From Streptomyces sp. NRRL F-2664 (lineage in GTDB: Bacteria; Actinomycetota; Actinomycetes; Streptomycetales; Streptomycetaceae): a stretch of 64,000 bases of DNA. Each line of letters begins with the position of its first letter. Within the stretch, counting starts at the first letter, position 1. Below, in pieces: positions 1 through 9,152 of the stretch. The position numbers and the translations under genes were made by a program. The notes beneath the pieces were generated by a model. It did no database searches, had not been told where the DNA came from, and saw only the letters and a list, made by a program, of their open reading frames with translations. The stretch spans positions 1 to 64,000 of the forward strand of contig NZ_JOFX01000007.1 of the NCBI RefSeq assembly GCF_000719345.1, read 5' to 3'.

Positions 1-17
1 AGCGCCCAACACACTGG

Positions 18-205
18 GCGGCCTATGCCCCGCCCCGAACAACTTGTGGACGCGTGATCGAGGAGCGCTTGGGATCGATGGCGGCCTATGCCCAGCCCAC
101 GGGGCCTGCGGCCGCCGTCCGACAGGAGCGCGTAGCGATCGATGGCGGCTTATGCCCAGCCCACGGGGCTCGCAGCCGCCTACCCGCAGGAGCGCGTAGC
201 GATCG
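18..205. repeat. 63/64-bp imperfect tandem repeat, about three copies
   Basis: The block GCGGCCTATGCC recurs at 18, 81 and (as GCGGCTTATG) 145, and AGGAGCGC recurs at 61, 124 and 188, giving periods of 63 and 64 bp. The middle copies also share CAGCCCACGGGGC. Because one period is 63 and the next 64, no reading frame is kept, so a repeat-protein gene is unlikely. No coding sequence with convincing Streptomyces codon bias was seen in 1-526. The left edge may continue outside the window. Confidence 0.75.
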
Positions 206-307
206 GGGGCGCACCGGGCTACCGCCCGGCAGGACAAAGTGCACCACCCCCAATCGGGATCACCCGGCCCGTTCTTCTGGGGGGTTCCCGGCAGTCTTTC
301 GGCTTTC

Positions 308-394
308 CGGGACGGGGCGGTCGGTCAAGGGTGGCCGAAGGCCATCGCGAAGCGACGCGACCGCAGGGAGCGCCCTTGACGGACCGGCCCGGCA
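308..394. repeat. Inverted repeat predicted to fold as a three-way junction
   Basis: The outer arms 310-331 and 373-394 are complementary at 18 of 22 positions, with GTCAAGGG pairing CCCTTGAC. Between them lie two short perfect hairpins, TGGCC-GAA-GGCCA (332-344) and TCGC-GAA-GCGA (345-355), both closed by GAA triloops. The layout suggests a mobile or structural intergenic repeat rather than a simple terminator. It lies about 130 bp downstream of the stop codon of the minus-strand FtsW/RodA-like gene, so a 3' end or mRNA-stability role is possible. Confidence 0.6.
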
Positions 395-526
395 CGGAAG
401 GACGATGGGACTGACGGGAAACCCCCAGACCCTCCCCGACACCGCCCCACCGAAACACCGCCCACCCCCACCCCCGACCCCGTCCGCACCCCTGATCCCG
501 CACTGCTCCCCGAAGCCCCCCGCCCC

Positions 527-1921
527 CTACGCCCCCACCGCCGGCGTGATCGTCGTTTCCGCCGGGCCTCGGGTGTCCGCCTCGCGTTGGCGTTCCGCGC
601 TGTCGCTGATGCGGAGGAGGAGGGCGATCATGATCCAGTTGGCCAGGAGGGACGAGCCGCCCTTCGCCAGGAAGGGCAGGGCCTTGCCCGTGAGGGGGAT
701 CAGGCCCGTGACGCCGCCGGCGACCACGAAGACCTGGAGGGCCAGCGCCGAGGCCAGGCCCACGGCCAGCAGCTTGCCGAAGGGGTCGCGGGCGCCGAGT
801 GCCATCCGCAGCCCGCGCTGTACGAGGAGCGCGTAGAGGATCAGTACGGCCATGACACCAGCGAGGCCGAGTTCCTCGCCCACGGTCGTCAGGATGAAGT
901 CGCTGCGGCCGGCGAACTTGATCAGTTCCGGGTGCCCCAGGCCGAGGCCGGTCCCGGAGATGCCGCCGGTGCCGAAGCTGAACAGGGCCTGGGCGGACTG
1001 ATCCGAGGTGACGCCGGGGGGCGGGGTGTCCCAGTAGATGGAGAGCGGATTCAGCCAGGCCGCCACCCGCGCCTTGACGTGCGGCTCGGTCGAGCCGACG
1101 ACGAAGGCGCCCGCCGCGGCCATGAGCACGCCGCACACGATCCAGCTGGTGCGTTCGGTCGCGACGTACAGCATCACCACGAAGACGCCGAAGAAGATCA
1201 GCGACGTGCCCAGATCGCGCTCGAAGACCAGCACCAGCATCGAGAGGATCCACACCGTGATGAGGGGTCCGAGCTGGCGCATCGGCGGGAGCCGTATGCC
1301 GAGGAACCTCCGGCCGGTCAGGGCCAGCGAGTCGCGGTGGACGACCAGGTAGCCGGCGAAGAAGATCGCGATCATGATCTTCACGAACTCGCCCGGCTGG
1401 ATCGAGAAGCCGAAGAGGATGATCCACCGCTTGGCGCCGTAGGTGTCCGCGCCGAAGAACGCCGGCGCGATGAGCAGGACCAGCGCCACGGCCATGGTGA
1501 TGTAGATGAACCGCTGCAGCAGCCGGTGGTCGCGCAGCAGGGCCAGGACGGCGATGCAGGCGGCGACGCCGACCACCGTCCACAGGAGCTGGCCAGGGGC
1601 GTTGGCGTCCGCGTTCCACCGCTCGATGTAGCCCTGGTCGAGCCGGTGGATCAGTACCAGCCCCAGCCCGGTCAGCAGCATGGCGAGCGGGAGGACCAGC
1701 GGATCCGCGTAGGCGGCGAAGCGGCGCACTCCCAGGTGTCCCACCAGCGCCAGCAGCGTCATGGAGAGGGTGAAGTCGGCCAGGTTGGGTGGGAGCTCGC
1801 CGTTCATCGCGAGGCCGGCGGCGGCGTGCCCGAAGACGGCGATGACGAGGACGAGGACGAGGAGCAGCACCTCGGTGCGGCGGCGGGCGCCGGCCGCGGT
1901 CAGGGGCCTCAGCCCGCGCAC
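527..1921 (-). CDS. FtsW/RodA/SpoVE (SEDS) family membrane protein
   Basis: This is a 464-residue polytopic membrane protein of the SEDS family, which polymerises lipid II into peptidoglycan together with a class B penicillin-binding protein. About ten hydrophobic helices are visible. Family landmarks are QPGEFVKI in the middle, SDFILTTVGEELGLAG with the Asp that aligns with the essential RodA aspartate, and the C-terminal LPLTGKALPFLAKGGSS. No transpeptidase gene is adjacent, so the partner must be elsewhere. The start is uncertain: the GTG at 1921 has no Shine-Dalgarno sequence, and an unrelated-frame reading from ATG 2127 (starting MKIKRPIAEQ) overlaps it by 13 nt and could be the true N-terminus if there is a frameshift. 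It may be a paralogue rather than the division FtsW, which normally sits in the dcw cluster. Confidence 0.88.
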   Translation of the reverse strand: MRGLRPLTAAGARRRTEVLLLVLVLVIAVFGHAAAGLAMNGELPPNLADFTLSMTLLALVGHLGVRRFAAYADPLVLPLAMLLTGLGLVLIHRLDQGYIERWNADANAPGQLLWTVVGVAACIAVLALLRDHRLLQRFIYITMAVALVLLIAPAFFGADTYGAKRWIILFGFSIQPGEFVKIMIAIFFAGYLVVHRDSLALTGRRFLGIRLPPMRQLGPLITVWILSMLVLVFERDLGTSLIFFGVFVVMLYVATERTSWIVCGVLMAAAGAFVVGSTEPHVKARVAAWLNPLSIYWDTPPPGVTSDQSAQALFSFGTGGISGTGLGLGHPELIKFAGRSDFILTTVGEELGLAGVMAVLILYALLVQRGLRMALGARDPFGKLLAVGLASALALQVFVVAGGVTGLIPLTGKALPFLAKGGSSLLANWIMIALLLRISDSAERQREADTRGPAETTITPAVGA

Positions 1922-2169
1922 GGGACGCCGCCGCCGTCCGTGCGGGCCGAGGAGGACGTCGCCCTCCCCGCCGACAAGGCCTGCGGGGAGGGCGGAGGCG
2001 ACGGCGGCGGCGACGCCTCGCGCGCGCCCGGTGCGGAGCCGGCCGAACGGGTCGCGGCGCTGGGTGCGCCGGGGCTTGCGGAAGCCTTGAGTCCGATCTG
2101 CTCTGCAATGGGGCGCTTTATCTTCATATCAACTACGACGTCGATGTCCTCCCGGAGGTTCCTCGGTTC

Positions 2170-2625
2170 TCATGAAGCGCTCGACGGGGAGCGGCGGCGG
2201 GTCAGGGCGTCGCGGGTGGCCGCCGTCAGGGCCCATGCCGGGAAGGCGAAGGCGGTCAGGGCGATGCCGATGGGGGCGAGGGAGCTGAGCAGCTCCGTCT
2301 GTACGGCCCGGTCGGCCCCGGGGCCGTCGGCCCGGGCGGCCACCGGCGCCGGGGGCGGTTCGTCGAAGACGCCGTCGATCCTGATGCCCGGCAGGGTGAA
2401 GGATCCGTCGGCGGCGGTGAAGGACCCCCGGCACGTCGTCGTGCGGTCCCCGTCGGAATCGGGCTCACCCCACAGGCACCGCTCCGCGGTGAAGGTCCCG
2501 TCCACTCCCGTCAGCTGCGTGACGAGCCGCGGTACGGCCGCATGGCACATCCAGATGCCGACGGCGAGGCCGATGGCGATCGGGGCGGCGTGCACCCACC
2601 GCACCCCGGAGTTTGTCCTGGTCAT
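2170..2625 (-). CDS. Small two-helix membrane protein, unknown function
   Basis: This gene encodes 151 residues. Two hydrophobic segments, near residues 10-35 and 118-142, flank a roughly 80-residue region predicted to lie outside the membrane, which contains a Cys pair (ERCLWGE ... TTTCRGSF) that could form a disulfide. No family was recognised. The ATG at 2625 was preferred to longer upstream readings because TACTGT (2633-2638 on the minus strand) lies exactly 7 nt before it, as in leaderless Streptomyces transcripts, and there is no Shine-Dalgarno sequence. The gene is divergent from groES, with the CIRCE region about 90 bp upstream, but nothing shows co-regulation. Confidence 0.65.
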   Translation of the reverse strand: MTRTNSGVRWVHAAPIAIGLAVGIWMCHAAVPRLVTQLTGVDGTFTAERCLWGEPDSDGDRTTTCRGSFTAADGSFTLPGIRIDGVFDEPPPAPVAARADGPGADRAVQTELLSSLAPIGIALTAFAFPAWALTAATRDALTRRRSPSSAS

Positions 2626-2714
2626 GCACGGGACAGTAGTGATCCCGAACGGGTGCGCGGTAGGGGGTTTCCGGGGGCCGGGTCGGCCTCCGCGCAACGC
2701 CCGGTCGCGCGAAA

Positions 2715-2741
2715 TTGGCACTCCGCTTGACCGAGTGCTAA
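2715..2741. promoter_or_regulatory. CIRCE element 1 (HrcA operator)
   Basis: The sequence is TTGGCACTC-N9-GAGTGCTAA, one mismatch pair from the CIRCE consensus TTAGCACTC-N9-GAGTGCTAA. It covers the -35 hexamer of the groES promoter. HrcA binding to CIRCE represses groE operons in Streptomyces and many other bacteria. Confidence 0.95.
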
Positions 2742-2756
2742 TCGCCGGAATAGTCT
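2727..2756 (+). promoter_or_regulatory. groES vegetative promoter
   Basis: TTGACC (2727-2732) and TAGTCT (2751-2756) are separated by 18 bp, a good match to a HrdB-type promoter. The -35 lies inside the first CIRCE element and the expected start of transcription, about 2762-2764, falls at the edge of the second, so HrcA bound at either should block transcription. Confidence 0.75.
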
Positions 2757-2761
2757 CGCAC

Positions 2762-2788
2762 CTGGCACTCACCCCGGGTGAGTGCCAA
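2762..2788. promoter_or_regulatory. CIRCE element 2 (HrcA operator)
   Basis: The sequence is CTGGCACTC-N9-GAGTGCCAA, a CIRCE half-site pair with a symmetrical core TGGCACTC/GAGTGCCA. It begins 20 bp after the first element and lies just downstream of the -10 hexamer, 97 bp before the groES start codon. Confidence 0.93.
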
Positions 2789-2884
2789 CACAGCGACAGG
2801 CAGGTCCGGCACCCGCGACGACGGATCGACCTGGTCGCCACCTCAGACAGTTAACCCCGGATCTCCGAAGGGGGAGGTCGGATC

Positions 2885-3193
2885 GTGACGACCGCCAGCT
2901 CCAAGGTTGCCATCAAGCCGCTTGAGGACCGCATCGTGGTCCAGCCGCTCGACGCCGAGCAGACCACGGCCTCCGGCCTGGTCATCCCGGACACCGCGAA
3001 GGAGAAGCCCCAGGAGGGCGTCGTCCTCGCGGTCGGTCCGGGTCGCTTCGAGGACGGCCAGCGTCTCCCGCTGGACGTCACCGTCGGCGACATCGTGCTG
3101 TACAGCAAGTACGGCGGCACCGAAGTGAAGTACAGCGGCGAGGAGTACCTCGTCCTCTCGGCTCGCGACGTCCTCGCGATCGTCGAGAAGTAA
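2885..3193 (+). CDS. groES: Co-chaperonin GroES
   Basis: This gene encodes 102 residues of the 10-kDa co-chaperonin, which caps the GroEL ring during folding in the cytosol. It shows the family pattern [19 protein letters not shown], then a mobile-loop region followed by [10 protein letters not shown] and [11 protein letters not shown]. The GTG start at 2885 is preceded by GGGGGAGG. It forms one unit with groEL1 111 bp downstream and is controlled by two CIRCE elements upstream, so it should be heat-induced through HrcA. Confidence 0.98.
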   Translation: MTTASSKVAIKPLEDRIVVQPLDAEQTTASGLVIPDTAKEKPQEGVVLAVGPGRFEDGQRLPLDVTVGDIVLYSKYGGTEVKYSGEEYLVLSARDVLAIVEK

Positions 3194-3217
3194 TTTCGCT
3201 TCACAGCACTGCTTTGA

Positions 3218-3266
3218 GCTGCGCCCCTGGTCACCCCGCTGATTGCCGGGCGGCGAGGGGCGCAGC
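3218..3266 (+). other. Hairpin between groES and groEL1
   Basis: GCTGCGCCCCT (3218-3228) is complementary to AGGGGCGCAGC (3256-3266). There is no T-tract. An intercistronic stem here could act as a partial terminator or as a processing and stability element that makes groES and groEL1 levels differ. Confidence 0.6.
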
Positions 3267-3295
3267 CCGTTAAACCGAGTTTTCGAGAGGGCTGA

Positions 3296-4933
<1,638 letters not shown>

Positions 4934-4947
4934 CCCGCTCCACGTCG

Positions 4948-4981
4948 AAGGCCCCGCTCCGCAGTCGCGGAGCGGGGCCTT
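4948..4981. terminator. Terminator after groEL1
   Basis: A perfect 15-bp stem joins 4948-4962 to 4967-4981 with a 4-nt loop, giving AAGGCCCCGC in one arm and GCGGGGCCTT in the other. The AA/TT ends make it usable in both directions between the convergent groEL1 and SnoaL-like genes. Confidence 0.85.
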
Positions 4982-5025
4982 CCCGTGTGCGGCCTTCCCG
5001 TGTGCGGCCTTCCCGTGTGCGGCCT
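4981..5025. repeat. 15-bp tandem repeat, three copies
   Basis: TCCCGTGTGCGGCCT occurs three times head to tail (4981-4995, 4996-5010, 5011-5025) with no mismatch. The first copy shares its first base with the groEL1 terminator and the last one touches the stop codon of the minus-strand gene at 5025-5027. The exact identity suggests recent slippage; copy number probably varies among strains. Confidence 0.9.
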
Positions 5026-5735
5026 CAGCCTCCGTAGGGCGTTCCGGACCCGCCCATCTGGCGCTGCAGCGCTCCCGGGTTGTAGTGCCACCAGCCTTCG
5101 ATGATCTCTCCGCCCTGGCACCGGAAGGTCGTGCTCCCGGACATCTCGTACGTCTTCCCGGTCGGTGCGACCCCCATGAAGTCCCCCTTGTGGGTGCCGC
5201 GCCAGTTCCACACCGTCGTGACCATGTCGCCCTCGGCGACCTGGGCGACCGGCTCGAAGGTCATGTCGAAGGCCGCGCGCCACGTCTCCATGTCGCGGCG
5301 CATGGCCTCGCGTCCGACGACGGTGGGCTCCTCCTTGCTGACGTCGTGGTCGATGTAGTTCGTCGCGAAGCACTCGTCGAGGACGGACATGTCACCGCCC
5401 GCGGCGGCCTCCTGGAGCACCCGGCTGCAGAGCTGCTTGTTGAGGTGTTCGTCGCGGACCACGTCGAGGTTCATGAAGGTCGGCATGCCCTCGCAGAGGG
5501 CCACCATCTCCTGGAACATCCGGTCCGTCTCGGGAAGCTGAGAGTTCTTCATCGCCTCCTCGTACGAGGCGAATTCCACCATGTCCACGTAGTGGTTCCG
5601 GGCCTCGCGGTCCTGGCCGATCATCGTGTGCGTGGCGGTGCGCCTGCCGCTGCTCTGCTGGGCCCAGCGGTCGATGAGCGCGTTCATCTCATCGAACCGC
5701 GTGGTCTCGTAATCGATCACCTGTACGAATGTCAT
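5025..5735 (-). CDS. SnoaL-like (ester cyclase/NTF2 fold) protein with N-terminal ferredoxin-like domain
   Basis: This 236-residue protein has two parts. Residues 1 to about 95 look like a dimeric alpha-beta barrel of the ABM/EthD kind (MTFVQVIDYETTRFDEMNALIDRW). Residues 100-225 resemble the SnoaL/ester-cyclase branch of the NTF2-like fold (FATNYIDHDV, WRAAFDMTFEPVAQVAEGDMVTTVWNWRGTHKG, GGEIIEGWWHYN). Proteins of this kind range from polyketide cyclases to steroid isomerase-like enzymes, and the substrate cannot be read from sequence. The ATG at 5735 follows GGGAGG. It stands alone, convergent with groEL1. Confidence 0.75.
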   Translation of the reverse strand: MTFVQVIDYETTRFDEMNALIDRWAQQSSGRRTATHTMIGQDREARNHYVDMVEFASYEEAMKNSQLPETDRMFQEMVALCEGMPTFMNLDVVRDEHLNKQLCSRVLQEAAAGGDMSVLDECFATNYIDHDVSKEEPTVVGREAMRRDMETWRAAFDMTFEPVAQVAEGDMVTTVWNWRGTHKGDFMGVAPTGKTYEMSGSTTFRCQGGEIIEGWWHYNPGALQRQMGGSGTPYGG

Positions 5736-5841
5736 CGCGTCGCCTCCCGCCTGAGATGGGACATGTCCAGTTTAGGGAGAACTGACCCGTTCGGCGGTTC
5801 CGGGCGGGTTCCGGCGGACGCTCGCCGCCGGGCCACGAGGG

Positions 5842-6615
5842 CTACTGCGGCCCGTACTTGCGTCCCGTGCGCGAGGACACCCCGCCCAGCAGCCCGCGCG
5901 GCGTCAGCTTCACCACACCCATCAGCGCCTTGTAGCGCGGATCCGGGACCGAGACCGTCTTCCCGCGTCCCAGGTCGGCCAGGGCCGCCGCCACCAGCTT
6001 GTCGGCGTCCAGCCACATCCAGCCCGGGATGTTGTCCGTGCCCATCCCGGCGCGCTGGTGGAACTCCGTGCGCACGAAACCGGGGCACAGCGCCATCAGC
6101 CGGACGCCGGAACCCGCCAGGTCCCGCGCCGCACCCTGCGTGAACTGCACGACCCAGGCCTTGCTGGCCCCGTACGTACCCCGCGGTACGAAGGCGGCCA
6201 CCGAGGCCACGTTGATCACGCCGCCGCGGCCGCGCGAGCGCATCGACTCCGAGGCCGCCGAGGTCAGCCGCAGTACGGCCTCGACGTGCACCTTCAGCAT
6301 GGTCAGCTCGTCGGCCATCGAGACTTCGAGGTAGCGGCCCTTGTTGCCGAAGCCCGCGTTGTTGACCAGCAGGTCGACCGGGTGCGTACGGTCGCCGAGG
6401 CGTTTCTCGACCGCCGCGATGCCGTCCTCGGTGGCGAGGTCCGCGGCCAGGACCTCGGCCTCGATGCCGTGCAGGTCGTGCAGTTCCGTGGCCTGCTCAC
6501 CGAGCCGCTTGGTGTCGCGCGCCACCAGCACGAGGTTGTGCCCCTGGGCGGCCAGCCGCCGGGCGAATGCGGCGCCGATGCCCGCCGTGGATCCCGTAAT
6601 CAACGCAGTCGTCAT
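5842..6615 (-). CDS. Short-chain dehydrogenase/reductase
   Basis: This is a 257-residue classical SDR. The cofactor motif TGSTAGIG is at 7-14, followed by NNAGFGNKG, the catalytic serine in INVASVAAF and YGASK. The Arg at the end of strand 2 (LVLVARD) points to NADPH preference. The substrate is unknown. The start lies 31 bp after the MOSC gene on the same strand, so the two may be co-transcribed, but TAGGTT (6622-6627, minus strand) sits 6 nt before the ATG and there is no Shine-Dalgarno sequence, which also suggests a separate leaderless mRNA. Confidence 0.88.
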   Translation of the reverse strand: MTTALITGSTAGIGAAFARRLAAQGHNLVLVARDTKRLGEQATELHDLHGIEAEVLAADLATEDGIAAVEKRLGDRTHPVDLLVNNAGFGNKGRYLEVSMADELTMLKVHVEAVLRLTSAASESMRSRGRGGVINVASVAAFVPRGTYGASKAWVVQFTQGAARDLAGSGVRLMALCPGFVRTEFHQRAGMGTDNIPGWMWLDADKLVAAALADLGRGKTVSVPDPRYKALMGVVKLTPRGLLGGVSSRTGRKYGPQ

Positions 6616-6646
6616 AGGCGCAACCTAGCCGCCCCGGACGACAGCG

Positions 6647-7342
6647 CTACCGCGCCCCGGCCCCCGCCCCGTACTTCTCCACGTACTGGCGGACGGTCTC
6701 GTGCGCCCGCGGCTCCATTGCCGAGCCCGCGGCCAGGGTGCGCGGCAGCAGGGCCCGCTCGGTGGTGAAGGCGCGGAACCACAGCTCCACCGTCACGTCG
6801 TGGTCCGGCCGGTGGATGATCTCGATGGGGTCGCCGGGGGACACCGAACCCTCCTGGAGCACCCGCAGGTACGCTCCCGGCCGGGCCTGCCGGGTGAACC
6901 GCCGGACCCAGCCGGCCTCTCCCAGCACGCCCTGGAAGGTGCGGCACGGGATACGGGCCGAGGCCACTTCGAGGACGAGGTCCGCGCCGACCCGCCAGCG
7001 GTCGCCGAGCCGTGCGGTGTTCAGGTCGATGCCGGAGGTGGTGAAGTTCTCGCCGAAGAGCCCGCCGGGCAGTTCGCGGCCGAGCTCCCGCTCCCACAGG
7101 TCCAGGTCCTCGCGGGCGTACGCGTAGACGGCCTGGTGGTCCCCGCCGTGGTGGCGCCGGTCGCCGACGGTGTCGCCCTCCAGGCCGCTGCCGAGGCCCG
7201 TGGCCCTGTCGCCGGGGGCGGCGACGCGGACCGGACCGACGACGGGGCGCTTGGCGATGCCCGTCACCCCGCTCTCCGCGTCGGTGTGCTCGGAAGGGGT
7301 CGCGGTGCCGACGTTCACGGAGATCAGATGCATGGGGCCCAT
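6647..7342 (-). CDS. MOSC domain protein (YiiM-like)
   Basis: This is a 231-residue protein of the MOSC family, the fold shared with the C-terminal domain of molybdenum cofactor sulfurases. It has LISVNVGTA near the start, GLEGDTVGDRRHHGG, LWERELG, GLFGENFT and the conserved cysteine in ASARIPCRTFQ. Related stand-alone proteins bind molybdopterin and help reduce N-hydroxylated compounds, but the role here is inferred only. ATG 7342 was chosen over GTG 7348 because TAACCT (7349-7354, minus strand) lies 6 nt upstream, leaving no room for the earlier start. It is divergent from the LysR gene. Confidence 0.82.
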   Translation of the reverse strand: MGPMHLISVNVGTATPSEHTDAESGVTGIAKRPVVGPVRVAAPGDRATGLGSGLEGDTVGDRRHHGGDHQAVYAYAREDLDLWERELGRELPGGLFGENFTTSGIDLNTARLGDRWRVGADLVLEVASARIPCRTFQGVLGEAGWVRRFTRQARPGAYLRVLQEGSVSPGDPIEIIHRPDHDVTVELWFRAFTTERALLPRTLAAGSAMEPRAHETVRQYVEKYGAGAGAR

Positions 7343-7421
7343 GGGCACAGGTTATCCGCGCGTCTCCAAGGCGTCACGAGGGTATTCGCGCGGCGATGAA
7401 AGCGGGCCTTATGCTCGGAGG

Positions 7422-8321
7422 GTGATCGAGGCACGTCATCTCCGGGTCCTGCGCGCCGTCGCCGGGACCGGGTCCTTCTCCGCCGCCGCACGCGAACTCG
7501 GCTGCACCCAGCCCGCCGTCTCCCAGCAGATGAAGGCGCTGGAGCAGTCGGCCGGCACCCCGCTGCTCATCCGCACCGGCCGCGAGATGCGGCTGACCCA
7601 GGCCGGCGAGGCCCTGGTCCGGCATGCCGCCGGGATCCTGGCCGGGCTGACCGCCGCCGAGGAGGAGGTCGCGGCCATCGCCGGCCTGCGCGCGGGCCGG
7701 GTGCGGCTGGTGTCCTTCCCCAGCGGCAGCTCCACCCTGGTGCCGACCGCGCTCGCCGCGATGCGCGCCGAGCACCCGGGCACCCGTATCTCGCTGGTCG
7801 AGGCCGAACCGCCGCGGTCGGTGGAGATGCTGCGCGAGGGCGACTGCGATCTCGCGCTGGCCTTCCGCTACGGCGGGGCCGCCGGGTCGGCGGCCGAGTG
7901 GGACGACCTGGTGGTGCGGCCGCTGCTGACCGACCGGCTCGTGGGGCTGGTTCCCGACGGGCACGCACTGGCCGGGGCGGAGCGCGTGGGCATGGCGGAC
8001 CTGGCCGGCGAGCCGTGGATCGCGGGCTGTCCCCGCTGCCGCCGGCATCTGGTGGAGGTGTGCGAGGACGCGGGCTTCACCCCCCGGATCGACTTCGCCA
8101 CCGACGACTACCCGGCGGTGGTCGGCCTGGTGGGCGCCGGACTGGGCGTCGCGGTGCTGCCGGAGCTCGCCGTGGAGTCCGTACGGGCCAAGGGCGTCAG
8201 CACGGTCGCCGTGGAGCCGGCCGTCGAGCGGGAGGTCGTGGCGCTGACCCTGCCCGACCTGGCGCGGGTCCCGGCGGTGGCCGCGACGCTGGCGGAGCTG
8301 GAGCGGGCGGCCACGCGCTGA
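7422..8321 (+). CDS. LysR-family transcriptional regulator
   Basis: This is a 299-residue LysR-type regulator. The winged helix-turn-helix is at residues 2-60 (LRVLRAVAGTGSFSAAARELGCTQPAVSQQMKALE), followed by a substrate-binding domain with two lobes (VRLVSFPSGSSTLVP ... LLTDRLVGLVPDGHALA). A CPRCRR cluster in the effector domain is unusual and might sense metal or redox state, which is inference. TATGCT at 7410-7415 is 6 nt before the GTG and the only Shine-Dalgarno match is too close, so the mRNA is probably leaderless. It faces the MOSC-SDR pair across 79 bp, a common arrangement for a regulator and its target. Confidence 0.88.
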   Translation: MIEARHLRVLRAVAGTGSFSAAARELGCTQPAVSQQMKALEQSAGTPLLIRTGREMRLTQAGEALVRHAAGILAGLTAAEEEVAAIAGLRAGRVRLVSFPSGSSTLVPTALAAMRAEHPGTRISLVEAEPPRSVEMLREGDCDLALAFRYGGAAGSAAEWDDLVVRPLLTDRLVGLVPDGHALAGAERVGMADLAGEPWIAGCPRCRRHLVEVCEDAGFTPRIDFATDDYPAVVGLVGAGLGVAVLPELAVESVRAKGVSTVAVEPAVEREVVALTLPDLARVPAVAATLAELERAATR

Positions 8322-8347
8322 CCGTACGCGCGGGGGCGTGCGTACGG
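8322..8347. terminator. Hairpin after the LysR gene
   Basis: CCGTACGC (8322-8329) pairs with GCGTACGG (8340-8347) around a 10-nt G-rich loop. It begins right after the LysR stop codon; there is no T-tract. It could also serve the convergent whiD transcript. Confidence 0.5.
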
Positions 8348-8436
8348 CCGAACGCGTGGAACCGGGGCCGGGCGGCGGCGCGCCCGGGCGGGCGGATGGT
8401 GCGGAGGAAACGTTCCTTCCGTCGTTTCGTCGGCTC

Positions 8437-8763
8437 TCAGTGCGGCGCGATCGGTCCGATCGCACTCGACGCGGGGATCAGGCGGTGCCGGGCGCGGCCC
8501 ATCAGTTCCTCGCGCTCGTCCTCGGTGAGGCCGCCCCACACCCCGTAGGGCTCGCGGACGGCGAGTGCGTGCGCGGCGCATTCCGAACGAACCGGGCATC
8601 GCATGCAGACCTCTTTAGCCGAGGCCTCGCGCGCACTCCTGGCCGCGCCCCGCTCGCCCTCCGGGTGGAAGAAGAGGGAGCTGTCGACCCCGCGGCAGGC
8701 GGCTAGCAGCTGCCAGTCCCAGAGGTCGGCGTTCGGTCCGGGGAGGCGGGAGAAATCTGCCAT
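8437..8763 (-). CDS. whiD: WhiD, iron-sulfur Wbl sporulation regulator
   Basis: This is a 108-residue Wbl-family protein. The four cluster ligands are Cys23, Cys53, Cys56 and Cys62 with the usual C-x2-C-x5-C spacing, followed by the YGVWGG turn and a basic C-terminal stretch that contacts DNA and the sigma subunit. The start ATG at 8763 (MADFSRLPGP) matches the known WhiD start and follows GAGGA; upstream readings up to 8826 are not needed. In Streptomyces WhiD carries an oxygen-sensitive [4Fe-4S] cluster, binds the principal sigma factor HrdB and is needed for late sporulation; it is the counterpart of mycobacterial WhiB3. It is divergent from bldM. Confidence 0.96.
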   Translation of the reverse strand: MADFSRLPGPNADLWDWQLLAACRGVDSSLFFHPEGERGAARSAREASAKEVCMRCPVRSECAAHALAVREPYGVWGGLTEDEREELMGRARHRLIPASSAIGPIAPH

Positions 8764-9152
8764 TGGTAGTCCTCTTGGTGCCGGTACTGAGGCGGATACG
8801 GTCCATGTCTCCAAGGGTCTCCACACCTACTGTCGGAGTAGATGTAAATATGACTCATTGGGAATCTAGCCTCAGACACGTGCCAAACGGAAGGAAAGCC
8901 GCCAAATAGGGCATAGATCCAGATGGAGGACAGGCGGCTCGCGCCTCCACCGCCGTGTTCGCTTCCTCACGTAGAGTGCCGAAGGTGTCCGTCCGACCCG
9001 TAACTCTTTCGAGTGACCATCGTTGAGAGTGCGAAGGCGGTTGAACCAATGAGTTCTCGGACAGTTGTCCGGGAGCATCGACCGCACAGGTGACGATACG
9101 TACCAGCCTGGAGGCTCAAGGTGACGCGCATCAGCAGCTGCGGAGGGCGGTC
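8764..9152. promoter_or_regulatory. Shared whiD/bldM upstream region
   Basis: This 389-bp stretch between the divergent developmental genes holds no gene I can support. It contains the bldM promoter described separately and, 64-78 nt before the whiD start, a perfect dyad CTACT-N5-AGTAG (8827-8841). Its composition is clearly less G+C-rich than the surroundings around 8830-8960, as is common for heavily regulated promoters. No whiD promoter could be fixed by eye. Confidence 0.6.
8999..9026 (+). promoter_or_regulatory. bldM promoter p1, sigma-BldN type
   Basis: CGTAAC (8999-9004) and CGTTGA (9021-9026) with a 16-bp spacer match the published promoter recognised by the developmental ECF sigma factor BldN in S. 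coelicolor, whose known target is bldMp1. Transcription would start near 9033, about 120 nt before the start codon. Confidence 0.9.

Noticed and set aside
142..414. Small plus-strand gene at the left edge (MAAYAQPTG...)
   Set aside because: It begins inside the tandem repeat, ends inside the three-way-junction repeat and lacks Streptomyces codon bias.
9090..9152. Longer BldM start at 9090
   Set aside because: The ATG at 9153 has a strong Shine-Dalgarno site and gives the known 203-residue BldM.
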